DNA of 43,246 bases from Pedobacter agri PB92 (GTDB lineage Bacteria > Bacteroidota > Bacteroidia > Sphingobacteriales > Sphingobacteriaceae). The DNA lies in assembly GCF_000258495.1 (NCBI RefSeq), contig NZ_AJLG01000014.1, forward strand, positions 1 through 43,246, written 5' to 3'. Made by a program: the position numbers and the translations under genes. Every line of letters begins with the position of its first letter. Within the stretch, counting starts at the first letter, position 1. Under the pieces are notes generated by a model, which was not told the DNA's origin, did not search any database, and saw nothing but the letters and a program-made list of their open reading frames with translations. This document shows, in pieces, positions 1 to 8,449 of the stretch.

Positions 1-255
1 ACGTACACACTGACTACAAAAATGCAATAATGGCCAGGTGGATGCCATTTTTATTAAACCAGTTATTCATTAAGGTTTGTTTAAGTTTAAACGAACGTCA
101 AAAATAAAAATTGGGCGGTATAAAAAAGGAATAAATTAAATGTGAGACGAATAAAAAATTAGATTGAAGCTTAGTTCATCTAAACTTAACTTATTCAAGA
201 TGTCATTCTTACTCAAAATTAACACCAACCATTCAACTAAACTTTCAAATAAAAT
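1..255. other. AT-rich non-coding left end
   Basis: No convincing coding frame, RNA gene or terminator is seen here. The only notable item is a lone half-site, AAACTTTCAA at 239-248, which repeats the left arm of the palindrome that follows at 256. Confidence 0.5.
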
Positions 256-281
256 AAACTTTCAATAATTTTTGAAAGTTT
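256..281. promoter_or_regulatory. Putative operator of the GbsR/MarR regulator, copy 1
   Basis: A perfect inverted repeat with 10-bp arms (AAACTTTCAA / TTGAAAGTTT) and a 6-bp centre. Its core ACTTTCA-N8-TGAAAGT is repeated with identical spacing at 879-900, upstream of the next gene. It overlaps the predicted promoter of the regulator gene, which fits autorepression. That the regulator binds here is inference from position and symmetry. Confidence 0.65.
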
Positions 282-300
282 AAAAATGTTGTTATATTTG
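272..300 (+). promoter_or_regulatory. Bacteroidota-type promoter of the GbsR/MarR gene
   Basis: TTG at 272-274, 18 bases, then TATATTTG at 293-300. This matches the Bacteroidota -33 TTG / -7 TAnnTTTG consensus. The -33 element lies inside the palindrome. The -7 box ends only three bases before the ATG at 304, so the transcript is predicted to be leaderless or nearly so. Confidence 0.6.
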
Positions 301-303
301 TTT

Positions 304-810
304 ATGGAATTAGCAGCAGCAAAACTTAAATTTATCGAAGCGTGGGGCAAGTTAGGTTCTGAGTGGGGAATTAACCGAACCATGGCTCAGGTTCATGCTT
401 TGTTATTGATTTCTCCTGAGGCTTTAACTACGGAGGAAATCATGGAAACCTTAAGCATTTCCAGAGGCAATGCTAACATGACCCTTCGCGATCTGATTGG
501 TTGGGGCTTGATTGAAAAACAGCATAAGGCAGGAGAAAGAAAAGAATATTTTTTTGCTGATAAAGACGTTTGGAATATCGCCAGGCAGGTAGCCAAAGAA
601 CGGAAAAAACGAGAGCTTGAACCCGTATTAAAGGTTCTCAATGAGCTTTCTACCGTAACCGGAGATGAGAAAGATCCAGCATTTAAAACTTTTAAAAAAT
701 CTGTTGCAGACATTAATAAATTGGCGGGTAATGTTGATAAAACATTAGAAACCATGTTAAAAGCTGAAGAGAGCTGGTTTTGGGGATCAGTGCTGAAAGT
801 GTTTAAGTAG
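304..810 (+). CDS. GbsR/MarR-family transcriptional regulator
   Basis: A 168-residue DNA-binding protein of the GbsR/MarR winged-helix family. The N-terminal part reads IEAWGKLGSEWGINRT and is followed by the helix-turn-helix region (TTEEIMETLSISRGNANMTL) and a wing region (GWGLIEKQHKAGERKEYFF), both typical of the Bacteroidota version. An upstream ATG at 286 is open, but it lies before the -7 box and family members begin near MELAAAKLKF, so 304 is preferred. The gene precedes a DCC1-like/TIGR01777/SRPBCC operon on the same strand and shares a palindromic site with it, so it probably represses itself and that operon. The effector is unknown. Confidence 0.85.
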   Translation: MELAAAKLKFIEAWGKLGSEWGINRTMAQVHALLLISPEALTTEEIMETLSISRGNANMTLRDLIGWGLIEKQHKAGERKEYFFADKDVWNIARQVAKERKKRELEPVLKVLNELSTVTGDEKDPAFKTFKKSVADINKLAGNVDKTLETMLKAEESWFWGSVLKVFK

Positions 811-878
811 TATGGATGACTCATCCATGAAACAAATACCTTTACCTAAGCCTTAACCGGCTTAATTTTTTAAAGCTA

Positions 879-900
879 ACTTTCATATTTTACTGAAAGT
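879..900. promoter_or_regulatory. Putative operator of the GbsR/MarR regulator, copy 2
   Basis: ACTTTCA (879-885), 8 bases, TGAAAGT (894-900). Arms and spacing are identical to the core at 258-279. It lies 18 bases upstream of the DCC1-like gene, where a repressor would block transcription of the three-gene operon. No clean TAnnTTTG box is seen between it and the ATG at 918. Confidence 0.6.
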
Positions 901-917
901 ATAAATATTTAAATAAA

Positions 918-1733
918 ATGAAAACGCTAAACAACCATGTTATCCTGTACGATGAGGAATGCCCAATGTGTGAAGTGTATACAAAAGCATTTGTTCAAAC
1001 CGGCATGTTAGCTGTAAACGGAAGGGAATCTTATCAACATACGCCAGCTCAAATTTGCCCACTAGTTGATCAGCAACGGGCTGCTAATGAAATTGCTTTG
1101 GTAAATACAGAAAGTGGAGAAGTTACCTACGGCATTAAAAGTTTGTTCAAAATTATAGGCCATGCTATCCCTTTTTTAAAACCGCTCTTTGCATTTAGGC
1201 CCTTTATTTGGCTGATGACTAAAATCTATGCGTTTATATCTTACAACAGAAAAGTAATCATCCCGGCAGTTACCAAACCAAATGCCGTTCAGCCCAGCTT
1301 TAAGCTAAATTATCGCATTGCTTACCTGTTATTCACCTGGTTTCTAACGGCTTTTATGCTAACGAAATATGCACACCTACTTACCGATTTCGTTCCATTG
1401 GGTGAAAAGTATAGAGAGTACTTTATCTGCAGCGGACAGATTGTTTTTCAGGTTTTCCTCATCTCCATTTATAAAAAAGAAAAACTTTGGGATTATCTGG
1501 GAAATATGATGACGATTTCATTTGCAGGCTCGCTGATGCTTATCGCTGGGTTGGTGATTAATCAACTCTTTAATTTAAATCCAATTTTTTACATACTATA
1601 CTTTTTAATGGTTGCCGGGCTAATGTTCTTGGAGCATATCCGCAGAAGTAAAATACTAAAATTGGGCTGGTTGATGAGTATTACCTGGGTACTTTACCGG
1701 TTAATTGTTTTGGCTTTAATCTTTACTGCATAG
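918..1733 (+). CDS. DCC1-like thiol-disulfide oxidoreductase fused to a membrane domain
   Basis: A 271-residue protein. The N-terminal part is a thioredoxin-like DCC1/DUF393 domain with the signature YDEECPMC: Asp12 and the redox pair Cys15/Cys18. From about residue 134 the chain becomes strongly hydrophobic, with roughly five predicted membrane segments up to residue 270. Most DCC1 proteins are about 130 residues without this C-terminal part, so this is an extended, membrane-anchored form. The next gene starts six bases after the stop, indicating an operon. Substrate and direction of redox flow are unknown. Confidence 0.75.
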   Translation: MKTLNNHVILYDEECPMCEVYTKAFVQTGMLAVNGRESYQHTPAQICPLVDQQRAANEIALVNTESGEVTYGIKSLFKIIGHAIPFLKPLFAFRPFIWLMTKIYAFISYNRKVIIPAVTKPNAVQPSFKLNYRIAYLLFTWFLTAFMLTKYAHLLTDFVPLGEKYREYFICSGQIVFQVFLISIYKKEKLWDYLGNMMTISFAGSLMLIAGLVINQLFNLNPIFYILYFLMVAGLMFLEHIRRSKILKLGWLMSITWVLYRLIVLALIFTA

Positions 1734-1738
1734 AAATC

Positions 1739-2665
1739 ATGGCTTACAAAAAAATTATACTCGCAGGGGGAAACGGATATTTAGGTGGAATACTGGCAAA
1801 ACATTTTTCAGTATTGGCAAAAGAAGTGGTCATTCTTGCCAGAAAACCACAGCCAGTAAAAGGAAATATTAAAACCATTTTATGGAACGGAAAAACTGAA
1901 GATGTATGGGTTAAAGAGTTAGAAGATGCTGATTTACTGGTAAACCTCTGCGGTAAAAATGTAAATTGCAGGTATACCAAAAAGAACCGGGAAGTGATCA
2001 TCAACTCCAGAGTTGTTCCAACAAAACTGCTGGCTAACGTCATTAACAAGCTTATAGCGCCTCCAAAATTATGGATCAACATTACCTCTGCAACCATTTA
2101 CCGCCATGCGGAAGATCAGCCACAGGATGAATATACCGGAGAAATTGGTTATGGCTTTTCTATAGATGTTTGTAAAGTTTGGGAAAATACATTTTTTGAA
2201 AATGACACACCCAAAACAAGGAAAATTGCCTTAAGGATGGGTATCGTACTTGGTAAAAATGATGGTGCGTTTCCAAGATTACTGAATTTAGTAAAGTTTG
2301 GCTTAGGTGGAAAGCAAGGCGATGGCAAGCAGTATGTAAACTGGGTGCACGAACAAGATGCAATTAGAACGATAGAGTGGCTTTTAAAAAACGAAAAGAT
2401 TGATGGCATTGTAAATTGTACCGCCCCAAATGCAGTAACCAATAAAGTTTTAATGGATAACATCAGAAAAATTTACGGGATACCATTTGGATTACCAACA
2501 CCCGCCTGGCTTTTAAGCATTGGTGCAATAATTATCGGAACCGAGACGGAATTAATTTTAAAAAGCAGATGGGTTAAACCAGCAGTTTTATTGGAGAGTG
2601 GATTTGAGTTTCAATATGGTAAAATTGAGCATGCGATTCATGATATCATCAGCCTAAGCATTTAG
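1739..2665 (+). CDS. TIGR01777-family NAD(P)-dependent epimerase/oxidoreductase
   Basis: A 308-residue short-chain dehydrogenase of the TIGR01777 (YfcH-like) family. The Rossmann motif GGNGYLGG is at residues 10-17. Further family signs are DLLVNLCGKNV, the conserved INSRVVPTKLL stretch, and a C-terminal DUF1731-like region (TPAWLLSIGAIIIGTETELIL...LLESGFEFQY). It is predicted to be a soluble nucleotide-sugar-epimerase-like enzyme of unknown substrate. It sits between the DCC1-like gene (5-base gap) and the SRPBCC gene, a grouping often seen in Bacteroidota. Confidence 0.85.
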   Translation: MAYKKIILAGGNGYLGGILAKHFSVLAKEVVILARKPQPVKGNIKTILWNGKTEDVWVKELEDADLLVNLCGKNVNCRYTKKNREVIINSRVVPTKLLANVINKLIAPPKLWINITSATIYRHAEDQPQDEYTGEIGYGFSIDVCKVWENTFFENDTPKTRKIALRMGIVLGKNDGAFPRLLNLVKFGLGGKQGDGKQYVNWVHEQDAIRTIEWLLKNEKIDGIVNCTAPNAVTNKVLMDNIRKIYGIPFGLPTPAWLLSIGAIIIGTETELILKSRWVKPAVLLESGFEFQYGKIEHAIHDIISLSI

Positions 2666-2723
2666 CCTGATGAATTTAATACCATGAATAATTTTAGTTT
2701 GTATTGCTTGAACAATAGATAAG

Positions 2724-3176
2724 ATGTCAATCATTATTTTAAAAACATTAGTAAATGCACCCATTGAGCAATGCTTTGATCTAGCCCGAAGTATTGATTT
2801 GCATATGCATTCCATGAAAAATGAAAATGAGGAAGCAATAGCTGGATGTACTTCCGGACTGATTGGCATCAATGAAACCGTTACATGGAAAGCAAAACAC
2901 CTTGGATTTTATTTCACCATGACGAGCAGGATATCGGAGATGAAAATACCGGTTTATTTTATCGATGAAATGGTGAAAGGTCCGTTTAAAAGGCTTCGTC
3001 ATCAACATATATTTGCACCAAAAGGCCAGAAAACAGAAATGACAGACATTTTTGAATTCAGTGCTCCTTTTGCTTGGCTTGGATTAATCGTTGAAAAAAT
3101 ATTTTTAAAAAGCTACATGAAAAGATTGTTGATGAACCGCAATAAGACGATTCAAGAAGAGGCAAATAAATATTAA
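2724..3176 (+). CDS. SRPBCC-family (START-like) ligand-binding protein
   Basis: A 150-residue protein with the START-like pattern: an initial strand with V-N-A-P-I-E-Q-C-F-D-L-A-R-S-I-D-L-H, a central FIDEMVKGPFKRLRHQHIF segment, and a long C-terminal helix (IVEKIFLKSYMKRLLMNRN). Such proteins bind hydrophobic small molecules in a deep pocket. It is the last gene of the operon and is followed by a terminator. The ligand is unknown. Confidence 0.8.
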   Translation: MSIIILKTLVNAPIEQCFDLARSIDLHMHSMKNENEEAIAGCTSGLIGINETVTWKAKHLGFYFTMTSRISEMKIPVYFIDEMVKGPFKRLRHQHIFAPKGQKTEMTDIFEFSAPFAWLGLIVEKIFLKSYMKRLLMNRNKTIQEEANKY

Positions 3177-3202
3177 CCTAAGTAAAAAATATATTGCTAA
3201 TA

Positions 3203-3229
3203 AAAAGCCCCGACATTCGTCAGGGCTTT
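3203..3229. terminator. Bidirectional Rho-independent terminator
   Basis: An inverted repeat (AAAGCCC...GGGCTTT, extended inward by GAC/GTC with one mismatch) lies between converging genes. It has an A-run on the left and a T-run on the right, so it can serve the SRPBCC operon on plus and the DUF4834 gene on minus. Confidence 0.8.
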
Positions 3230-3236
3230 GCTTTTT

Positions 3237-3491
3237 TTATTTAACTTCTTCGTAATCTACGAAGTCGCCAAGTTTATCCGTTTTGCTTTGATCGGGTTTT
3301 GGAGGCATGTAATCTATAGAAATAGCGCCTTCCGGTTTTGATCGTCTTTGTTGCTGTTGCCCCTGTCCGGTTGCCTGCTGTTGCATTTTGCTGGCCAGGT
3401 TATTAAACAGCATAGGCAATATCAATCGAATCAACATTCTGATGATCCAGAGGACTAATATTGCAATGAAAATGAATTTAATAAATGCCAT
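3237..3491 (-). CDS. DUF4834-family small membrane protein
   Basis: An 84-residue protein of the Bacteroidota family DUF4834. It has one N-terminal membrane segment (about residues 5-30), a glutamine-rich stretch (residues 36-48), and a conserved acidic tail ending GDFVDYEEVK. It is the last gene of the minus-strand series after uvrB and ywbE. Function unknown. Confidence 0.75.
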   Translation of the reverse strand: MAFIKFIFIAILVLWIIRMLIRLILPMLFNNLASKMQQQATGQGQQQQRRSKPEGAISIDYMPPKPDQSKTDKLGDFVDYEEVK

Positions 3492-3605
3492 TCTTTAATT
3501 ACTATTGTTACAAATATAGACGTCCCAAAATTTATTTTGTTACTTTTTTCGCCTTTAATTGCATTGTTATTACATTTATACTACGCCAAAAGGCCTTGTA
3601 AAGTT

Positions 3606-3803
3606 TTATTCTTCAACAATTTCAGCTACCCTTCCAACCTGTCCATCTTCCAGCCTTACTTTTATTCCACGCGAATGAAAGGCAGCAGATGTAAGTAAAT
3701 TTTGCACCACACCATAAGTAATATTACCAGATCGCTGATCTTTTTTAAGGATGATTCCAACTTCTAAACCTGGATAAATATCTTTTCTGTTTTGACCGTT
3801 CAT
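3606..3803 (-). CDS. ywbE: YwbE-family protein
   Basis: A 65-residue protein that matches the YwbE family over its whole length: start GQNRKDIYPGLEVGIILKKDQ, central TYGVVQNLLTS, and C-terminal HSRGIKVRLEDGQVGRVAEI. The fold is a small beta-rich, SH3-like one; the function is not established. It lies 65 bases downstream of uvrB on the same strand. Confidence 0.85.
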   Translation of the reverse strand: MNGQNRKDIYPGLEVGIILKKDQRSGNITYGVVQNLLTSAAFHSRGIKVRLEDGQVGRVAEIVEE

Positions 3804-3868
3804 GATTATTTTTTGAGCTTCAAAACTCCGAATAAATTTTCAATTTCGGTAAAATGAATCTAAAAAGG

Positions 3869-5911
3869 CTACTTCGCAAACTTCTCGTTAAACATTTTCT
3901 CTAAAGCAAACATCTCGTCACGCAATTTTGCAGCTTGTAAGAAATCCATTTCTTTCGCTGCTTTCTGCATATCTTTCTTGGTGTTATCAATCGCCTTCTG
4001 CAATTCTGCTTTGCCCATGTACTGAACAATCGGATCCGCAGCAATGCTGATCTCTGCATTTTCAATGTATGCTCTGGCCTTATTATCAGTCGCTTTCTGT
4101 GAGAAATCCAATACCGAAGTTTGCTCTAAAATGGCTTCGCGAGATTTTCCTACCGTTTTTGGTACGATGCCATTTTCCAAATTGTAAGCAATTTGTATAT
4201 CACGACGACGGTTGGTTTCAGAAATTGTTTTTTCCATACTTTCAGTAACGCCATCAGCATACATGATTACACGGCCGCGATCATTACGGGCAGCACGCCC
4301 AATAGTTTGAATCAACGATTTTTCTGACCGTAGGAAACCTTCTTTATCAGCATCCAAAATCGCTACCAAGGTTACTTCAGGTAAATCCAATCCTTCACGC
4401 AACAAGTTAATCCCCACCAAAACATCAAATTCTCCAAGCCTTAAACCGCGGAGAATCTCCACCCTTTCCAGCGTTTTAATTTCAGAGTGAATGTATCTCG
4501 TTTTGATATTTAACCGATCAAGATATTTTGTTAACTCTTCAGCCATTCGTTTGGTTAAAGTTGTAACCAGGATACGTCCGCCATCTTTGATGGTTAAATC
4601 TATTTCATCCAACAAATCATCCACCTGATTAATGGCTGGCCTAATTTCAATAACCGGATCAAGCAACCCTGTTGGACGAATTACCTGTTCAACCACTACA
4701 CCTTCTGACTTTTCAAGTTCATATTCTGCAGGTGTTGCACTAACATAAATGGTTTGCGGCGCCAAAGCTTCAAACTCATTAAAATTCAATGGTCTGTTAT
4801 CCAGCGCAGCTGGCAAACGGAAACCATATTCTACCAGTGATAATTTTCGCGATCTATCCCCGCCATACATCGCCCGAATCTGCGGAACGGTTACATGGCT
4901 TTCATCAATCACCATCAGATAATCATCGGGAAAATAATCCAGCAAACAGAATGGACGCATCCCAGGCTGCCTGCCATCAAAGAAACGGGAGTAGTTTTCG
5001 ATACCAGAACAATACCCTAATTCTTTCATCATCTCGATATCGAAATTGGTTCGTTCTTCTAACCTTTTTGCTTCGAGTAAATGCCTGTCGGCAATCAGTT
5101 GATTTTTACGAATCTCTAATTCTTCCTGAATGCCCCAGATAGATTGATTGAAACGATCTTTAGGCGTAACGAAAAGATTAGCCGGATAAATGGCCATATC
5201 TTCTAATTTCTCCAAAGTTTTGCCTGAAACTGGGTCAATGGCTGAAAGCTCTTCGATGTCATCGCCAAAAAAAGAAATGCGGTAAGCATGGTCTAAGTAG
5301 GCAGGATAAATATCAACCGTATCACCCTTCACCCTAAAAGTTCCGCGTTTAAATTCAGTTGTGGTACGGGAATATAGAATTTCTACCAAACTATGTAGAA
5401 AAGCATTTCTTGAAATCCTCAAGCCGACGCCAAAACGAAAAACCATCCTTGAAAAATCTTCAGGGTTTCCCATACCATAAATGCAAGAAATGGACGAAAC
5501 CACAATGATATCTCTCCGACCACTCATTAGCGATGAAGTGGTGCGTAAACGAAGCTTTTCAATTTCTTCGTTAATGCTTAAATCCTTTTCGATATAAGTA
5601 TTGCTTGAAGCGATGAAAGCTTCGGGCTGGTAATAATCGTAATAAGAAACAAAATAATTAACCGAATTTTCGGGAAAGAAATTTTTAAATTCTCCGTATA
5701 GCTGAGCCGCCAAAGTCTTATTGTGACTCAGGATTAAGGTTGGCTTTTGTGTTTGCTCGATAACGTTGGCAACGGTAAAGGTTTTCCCTGATCCGGTTAC
5801 CCCTAGCAATGTTTGGTAATGTTCATTGGCATTTACACCATCAACCAATTGTTTTATGGCAGATGGCTGATCGCCGGTTGGTTTGTATTCTGAAGTGATT
5901 TTGAATTTCAT
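3869..5911 (-). CDS. uvrB: UvrABC nucleotide-excision repair subunit B
   Basis: A 680-residue cytoplasmic DNA-repair helicase-like ATPase. UvrB receives damaged DNA from UvrA, verifies the lesion and recruits UvrC. The Walker A motif GVTGSGKT is at residues 37-44, the damage-sensing beta-hairpin YYDYYQPEAFI follows at about 92-102, the Walker B/DESH motif is VIDESHVT, and helicase motif VI is QTIGRAARN. The C-terminal UVR coiled-coil motif (KKDMQKAAKEMDFLQAAKLRD) binds UvrC. Full length. A TATATTTG box lies seven bases upstream of the start. Confidence 0.98.
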   Translation of the reverse strand: MKFKITSEYKPTGDQPSAIKQLVDGVNANEHYQTLLGVTGSGKTFTVANVIEQTQKPTLILSHNKTLAAQLYGEFKNFFPENSVNYFVSYYDYYQPEAFIASSNTYIEKDLSINEEIEKLRLRTTSSLMSGRRDIIVVSSISCIYGMGNPEDFSRMVFRFGVGLRISRNAFLHSLVEILYSRTTTEFKRGTFRVKGDTVDIYPAYLDHAYRISFFGDDIEELSAIDPVSGKTLEKLEDMAIYPANLFVTPKDRFNQSIWGIQEELEIRKNQLIADRHLLEAKRLEERTNFDIEMMKELGYCSGIENYSRFFDGRQPGMRPFCLLDYFPDDYLMVIDESHVTVPQIRAMYGGDRSRKLSLVEYGFRLPAALDNRPLNFNEFEALAPQTIYVSATPAEYELEKSEGVVVEQVIRPTGLLDPVIEIRPAINQVDDLLDEIDLTIKDGGRILVTTLTKRMAEELTKYLDRLNIKTRYIHSEIKTLERVEILRGLRLGEFDVLVGINLLREGLDLPEVTLVAILDADKEGFLRSEKSLIQTIGRAARNDRGRVIMYADGVTESMEKTISETNRRRDIQIAYNLENGIVPKTVGKSREAILEQTSVLDFSQKATDNKARAYIENAEISIAADPIVQYMGKAELQKAIDNTKKDMQKAAKEMDFLQAAKLRDEMFALEKMFNEKFAK

Positions 5912-5918
5912 CGTTAAT

Positions 5919-5926
5919 CAAATATA
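5919..5926 (-). promoter_or_regulatory. -7 box of the uvrB promoter
   Basis: TATATTTG on the minus strand, an exact TAnnTTTG match, seven bases before the uvrB ATG. No good -33 TTG is seen at the usual distance. It predicts a transcript with a leader of only a few bases. Confidence 0.5.
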
Positions 5927-5980
5927 CGAGTTTAGGGTTTAATGAGTAAACAGGAGAAAGTCAGGAAAGTTGGAACAAAA

Positions 5981-6009
5981 AATCCTCGCTGAGATTTTCA
6001 ACGAGGATT
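5981..6009 (-). terminator. Terminator of the hupE-like / M1 peptidase operon
   Basis: AATCCTCG (5981-5988) and CGAGGATT (6002-6009) form an 8-bp perfect stem with a 13-base loop. On the minus strand it is followed by a T-rich run, as expected for factor-independent termination downstream of the peptidase gene. Confidence 0.75.
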
Positions 6010-6064
6010 AAATAATTTTAATGATTGCCAATGCGAAACTGACAATCAGATATAGCTAATCTAA

Positions 6065-8437
6065 CTATTTACTTCCAGCCACTTTCATTGGGTTTGAGCC
6101 AACCGACTGTCCCCTAACTGCTGAAGCCATTTTCATTTTGTAAACCTTAAACTTGCTCTCTTTTGCTTTTCCGCCCCATCCGTTATTGCTGGTATCGATA
6201 TCAGCGGTTTCGCGTAATGGATCGACCAGAATAGATTCAACTTCTTTATCTTTCACATAGAATTTAGAAGTTTTTAATTCGTTATGTCTCCAGATTTGAG
6301 CAGGAATACGATCAATTTCTTTAGTACCATCTTTGTAGGTAAACTCTACAATAATCGGCATCACTAAACCACCTCTGTTACTAAAGCTTAATTCGTATAG
6401 GAATTTATTGGCGTATTTACCCTGATCAGTTTCCGGCACCACTTCATACGGCATAGACATTTCTGTTTTTGTTGTTTTAGTCGTATCAACAGTTACCAAT
6501 CCTCTGTCATATTTGTAATAAAAATCCTGAGCCGCTGTGTTTTTATCTACATAGAAACTGATTTTTTTGTCTTCACGGTTTCTGATTTTCGAAATATCAT
6601 CAAAAGCATTTAACGCAGGTTTATCAACTTTTACCATTCTTGATCTGGCCGCCGGTACATCTTTAGGGAAATCAGCTTTGGCAAATTTCACGCTATCTAA
6701 TGCAATATCACATGGATCGGTTCCATAAAACCAACCTCTCCAAAACCAATCTAAATCCTCGCCACTGGCATCTTCCATGGTGCGGAATAAATCTGCCGGT
6801 TCAGGGTGTTTGAAAGCCCATCTTCTTGAATATTCTTTAAATGCGTAATCAAAAAGCTCTCTTCCCATAATGGTTTCACGGAGAATATTTAAACCTGTTG
6901 CTGGTTTAGAATAAGCATTCGGACCAAAACGAGCAATATTCTCTGAGTTAGTCATAATCGGTTCCAACTCATCTTTTGGCAATTTCATGTAATCAACAAT
7001 GGTATAAGCGGGCCCTTTTTTGCTTGGAAATTTATTATCCCAAAGTTCCTCGGTTAAGTACTCTACGAAAGAATTTAAACCTTCATCCATCCAGGTCCAC
7101 TGGCGCTCATCGCTATTCACAATCATCGGGAAAAAGTTGTGCCCCACCTCGTGAATGATTACGCCCAACATTCCGTTTTTGGTACTTTCGCTATAAGTTC
7201 CATCAGCATCTGTACGGCCATAATTGAAACAAATCATCGGGTATTCCATACCGTTTGCCGCTTCGATACTTTGCGCTACCGGATATGGATAAGGGATAGT
7301 AAAATCTGAATAAGTTTTGATGGTATGCGCTACCGCACGTGTAGAGAATTTGCTGTATAAATGATAGGCTTCTTTACCATAAAAACTCATACACATCACC
7401 ATATTATTATTGGCTTGTATTTTTTGCGGCATGGCATCCCAAATAAATTTACGGGAAGAAGTCCAGGCGAAATCTCGAACATTGTTTGCATTGAAAACCC
7501 AGGTTTTTTTAGCTGTTGATTTCTTTCCTTCAGCGGCAGTTGCTTCGGCCAATGTTTGAATTTCTACAGGTGCAGTAGCTGTTTTTGCGGCATTGTATCT
7601 GCTCATTTGCGTTGGCGTTAATACAGCGCTATAATTGATGCACTCTCCTGTTGAACCTACTAAGTGATCAGCCGGAACAGTCATTTGCACTTTGAAATCG
7701 CCAAACGTTAACGCGAACTCTCCCCTACCGGTAAACTGGTGATTTTGCCAGCCTTGAAAATCGCTGTACACACATAACCGCGGATACCATTGCGTCATCG
7801 TAAAAAGGTAGTTCCCGTCTGCAGGGAAAAACTCATAACCACCACGACCACCAATACTCATCCGATCAGAGATTTTATAGTTCCAGTTGATGTTGAAGAT
7901 GAATTTTTGTCCAGTTCTTAAGGCTACAGGTAAATCAACACGCATCATGGTTTTGTTTACGGTATACTTTAAGTTTTTACCGGCTGCATCAGTTAGTTTG
8001 GTAATGTTGATCCCCAGGCCATTATCAGTTTTAACGCTTAATTGATCTAAGTTTTGGGTGGTTCCACCAGCAGGCATTTTAGTAGCATCCTGATAGTTTG
8101 CATTTTTACTGGTACTGTGCTCATTCTCATCCAGCTGCAACCAAATATAAGTAAGCGGGTCTGGGGAGTTATTGGTATAGGTAACCGTTTCCGAACCTGT
8201 TAACAATAAATTTTTCTCATCCAGTTCGCATTTGATATTGTAATCAGCACGTTGCTGCCAGTATTTTACACCCGGTGCACCGCTGGCTGTACGTTGCTCG
8301 TTTGGCGTAGGTAAAATGGTACCCAATTGCTCAAACTTGTTCCCATGGTTGCTTCCAGGATTATTCTGAATGTTTTGTGCCATGACTAAACCACCTGAAA
8401 AAAGTAGTAAGCCGGTTAATGTAAACAGTTTATTCAT
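6065..8437 (-). CDS. Secreted M1-family metallopeptidase
   Basis: A 790-residue zinc aminopeptidase-like protein. Residues 1-20 form a signal peptide ending VMAQ. The gluzincin zinc site HEVGH is at 429-433, and the third ligand is Glu452 in WMDEGLNSFVEYL (HEXXH-X18-E). The GMEYP motif upstream corresponds to the GxMEN substrate-binding motif of M1 enzymes. The C-terminal 200 residues are beta-rich and contain FWRGWFYGTDPCDIALD, typical of the Bacteroidota M1 group. It is probably periplasmic or outer-membrane associated and acts on peptides. It lies 12 bases downstream of the HupE-like gene, so the two are probably cotranscribed. Confidence 0.92.
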   Translation of the reverse strand: MNKLFTLTGLLLFSGGLVMAQNIQNNPGSNHGNKFEQLGTILPTPNEQRTASGAPGVKYWQQRADYNIKCELDEKNLLLTGSETVTYTNNSPDPLTYIWLQLDENEHSTSKNANYQDATKMPAGGTTQNLDQLSVKTDNGLGINITKLTDAAGKNLKYTVNKTMMRVDLPVALRTGQKFIFNINWNYKISDRMSIGGRGGYEFFPADGNYLFTMTQWYPRLCVYSDFQGWQNHQFTGRGEFALTFGDFKVQMTVPADHLVGSTGECINYSAVLTPTQMSRYNAAKTATAPVEIQTLAEATAAEGKKSTAKKTWVFNANNVRDFAWTSSRKFIWDAMPQKIQANNNMVMCMSFYGKEAYHLYSKFSTRAVAHTIKTYSDFTIPYPYPVAQSIEAANGMEYPMICFNYGRTDADGTYSESTKNGMLGVIIHEVGHNFFPMIVNSDERQWTWMDEGLNSFVEYLTEELWDNKFPSKKGPAYTIVDYMKLPKDELEPIMTNSENIARFGPNAYSKPATGLNILRETIMGRELFDYAFKEYSRRWAFKHPEPADLFRTMEDASGEDLDWFWRGWFYGTDPCDIALDSVKFAKADFPKDVPAARSRMVKVDKPALNAFDDISKIRNREDKKISFYVDKNTAAQDFYYKYDRGLVTVDTTKTTKTEMSMPYEVVPETDQGKYANKFLYELSFSNRGGLVMPIIVEFTYKDGTKEIDRIPAQIWRHNELKTSKFYVKDKEVESILVDPLRETADIDTSNNGWGGKAKESKFKVYKMKMASAVRGQSVGSNPMKVAGSK

Positions 8438-8449
8438 CGTTGTTATTCT

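Noticed and set aside
286..303. Upstream ATG for the GbsR/MarR gene
   Set aside because: It would place the -7 box inside the coding region, and family members begin at the next Met (304).
393..824. 143-codon minus-strand open frame opposite the regulator gene
   Set aside because: It is a shadow of the GbsR/MarR gene: no family match, no promoter, and fully inside a well-supported gene.
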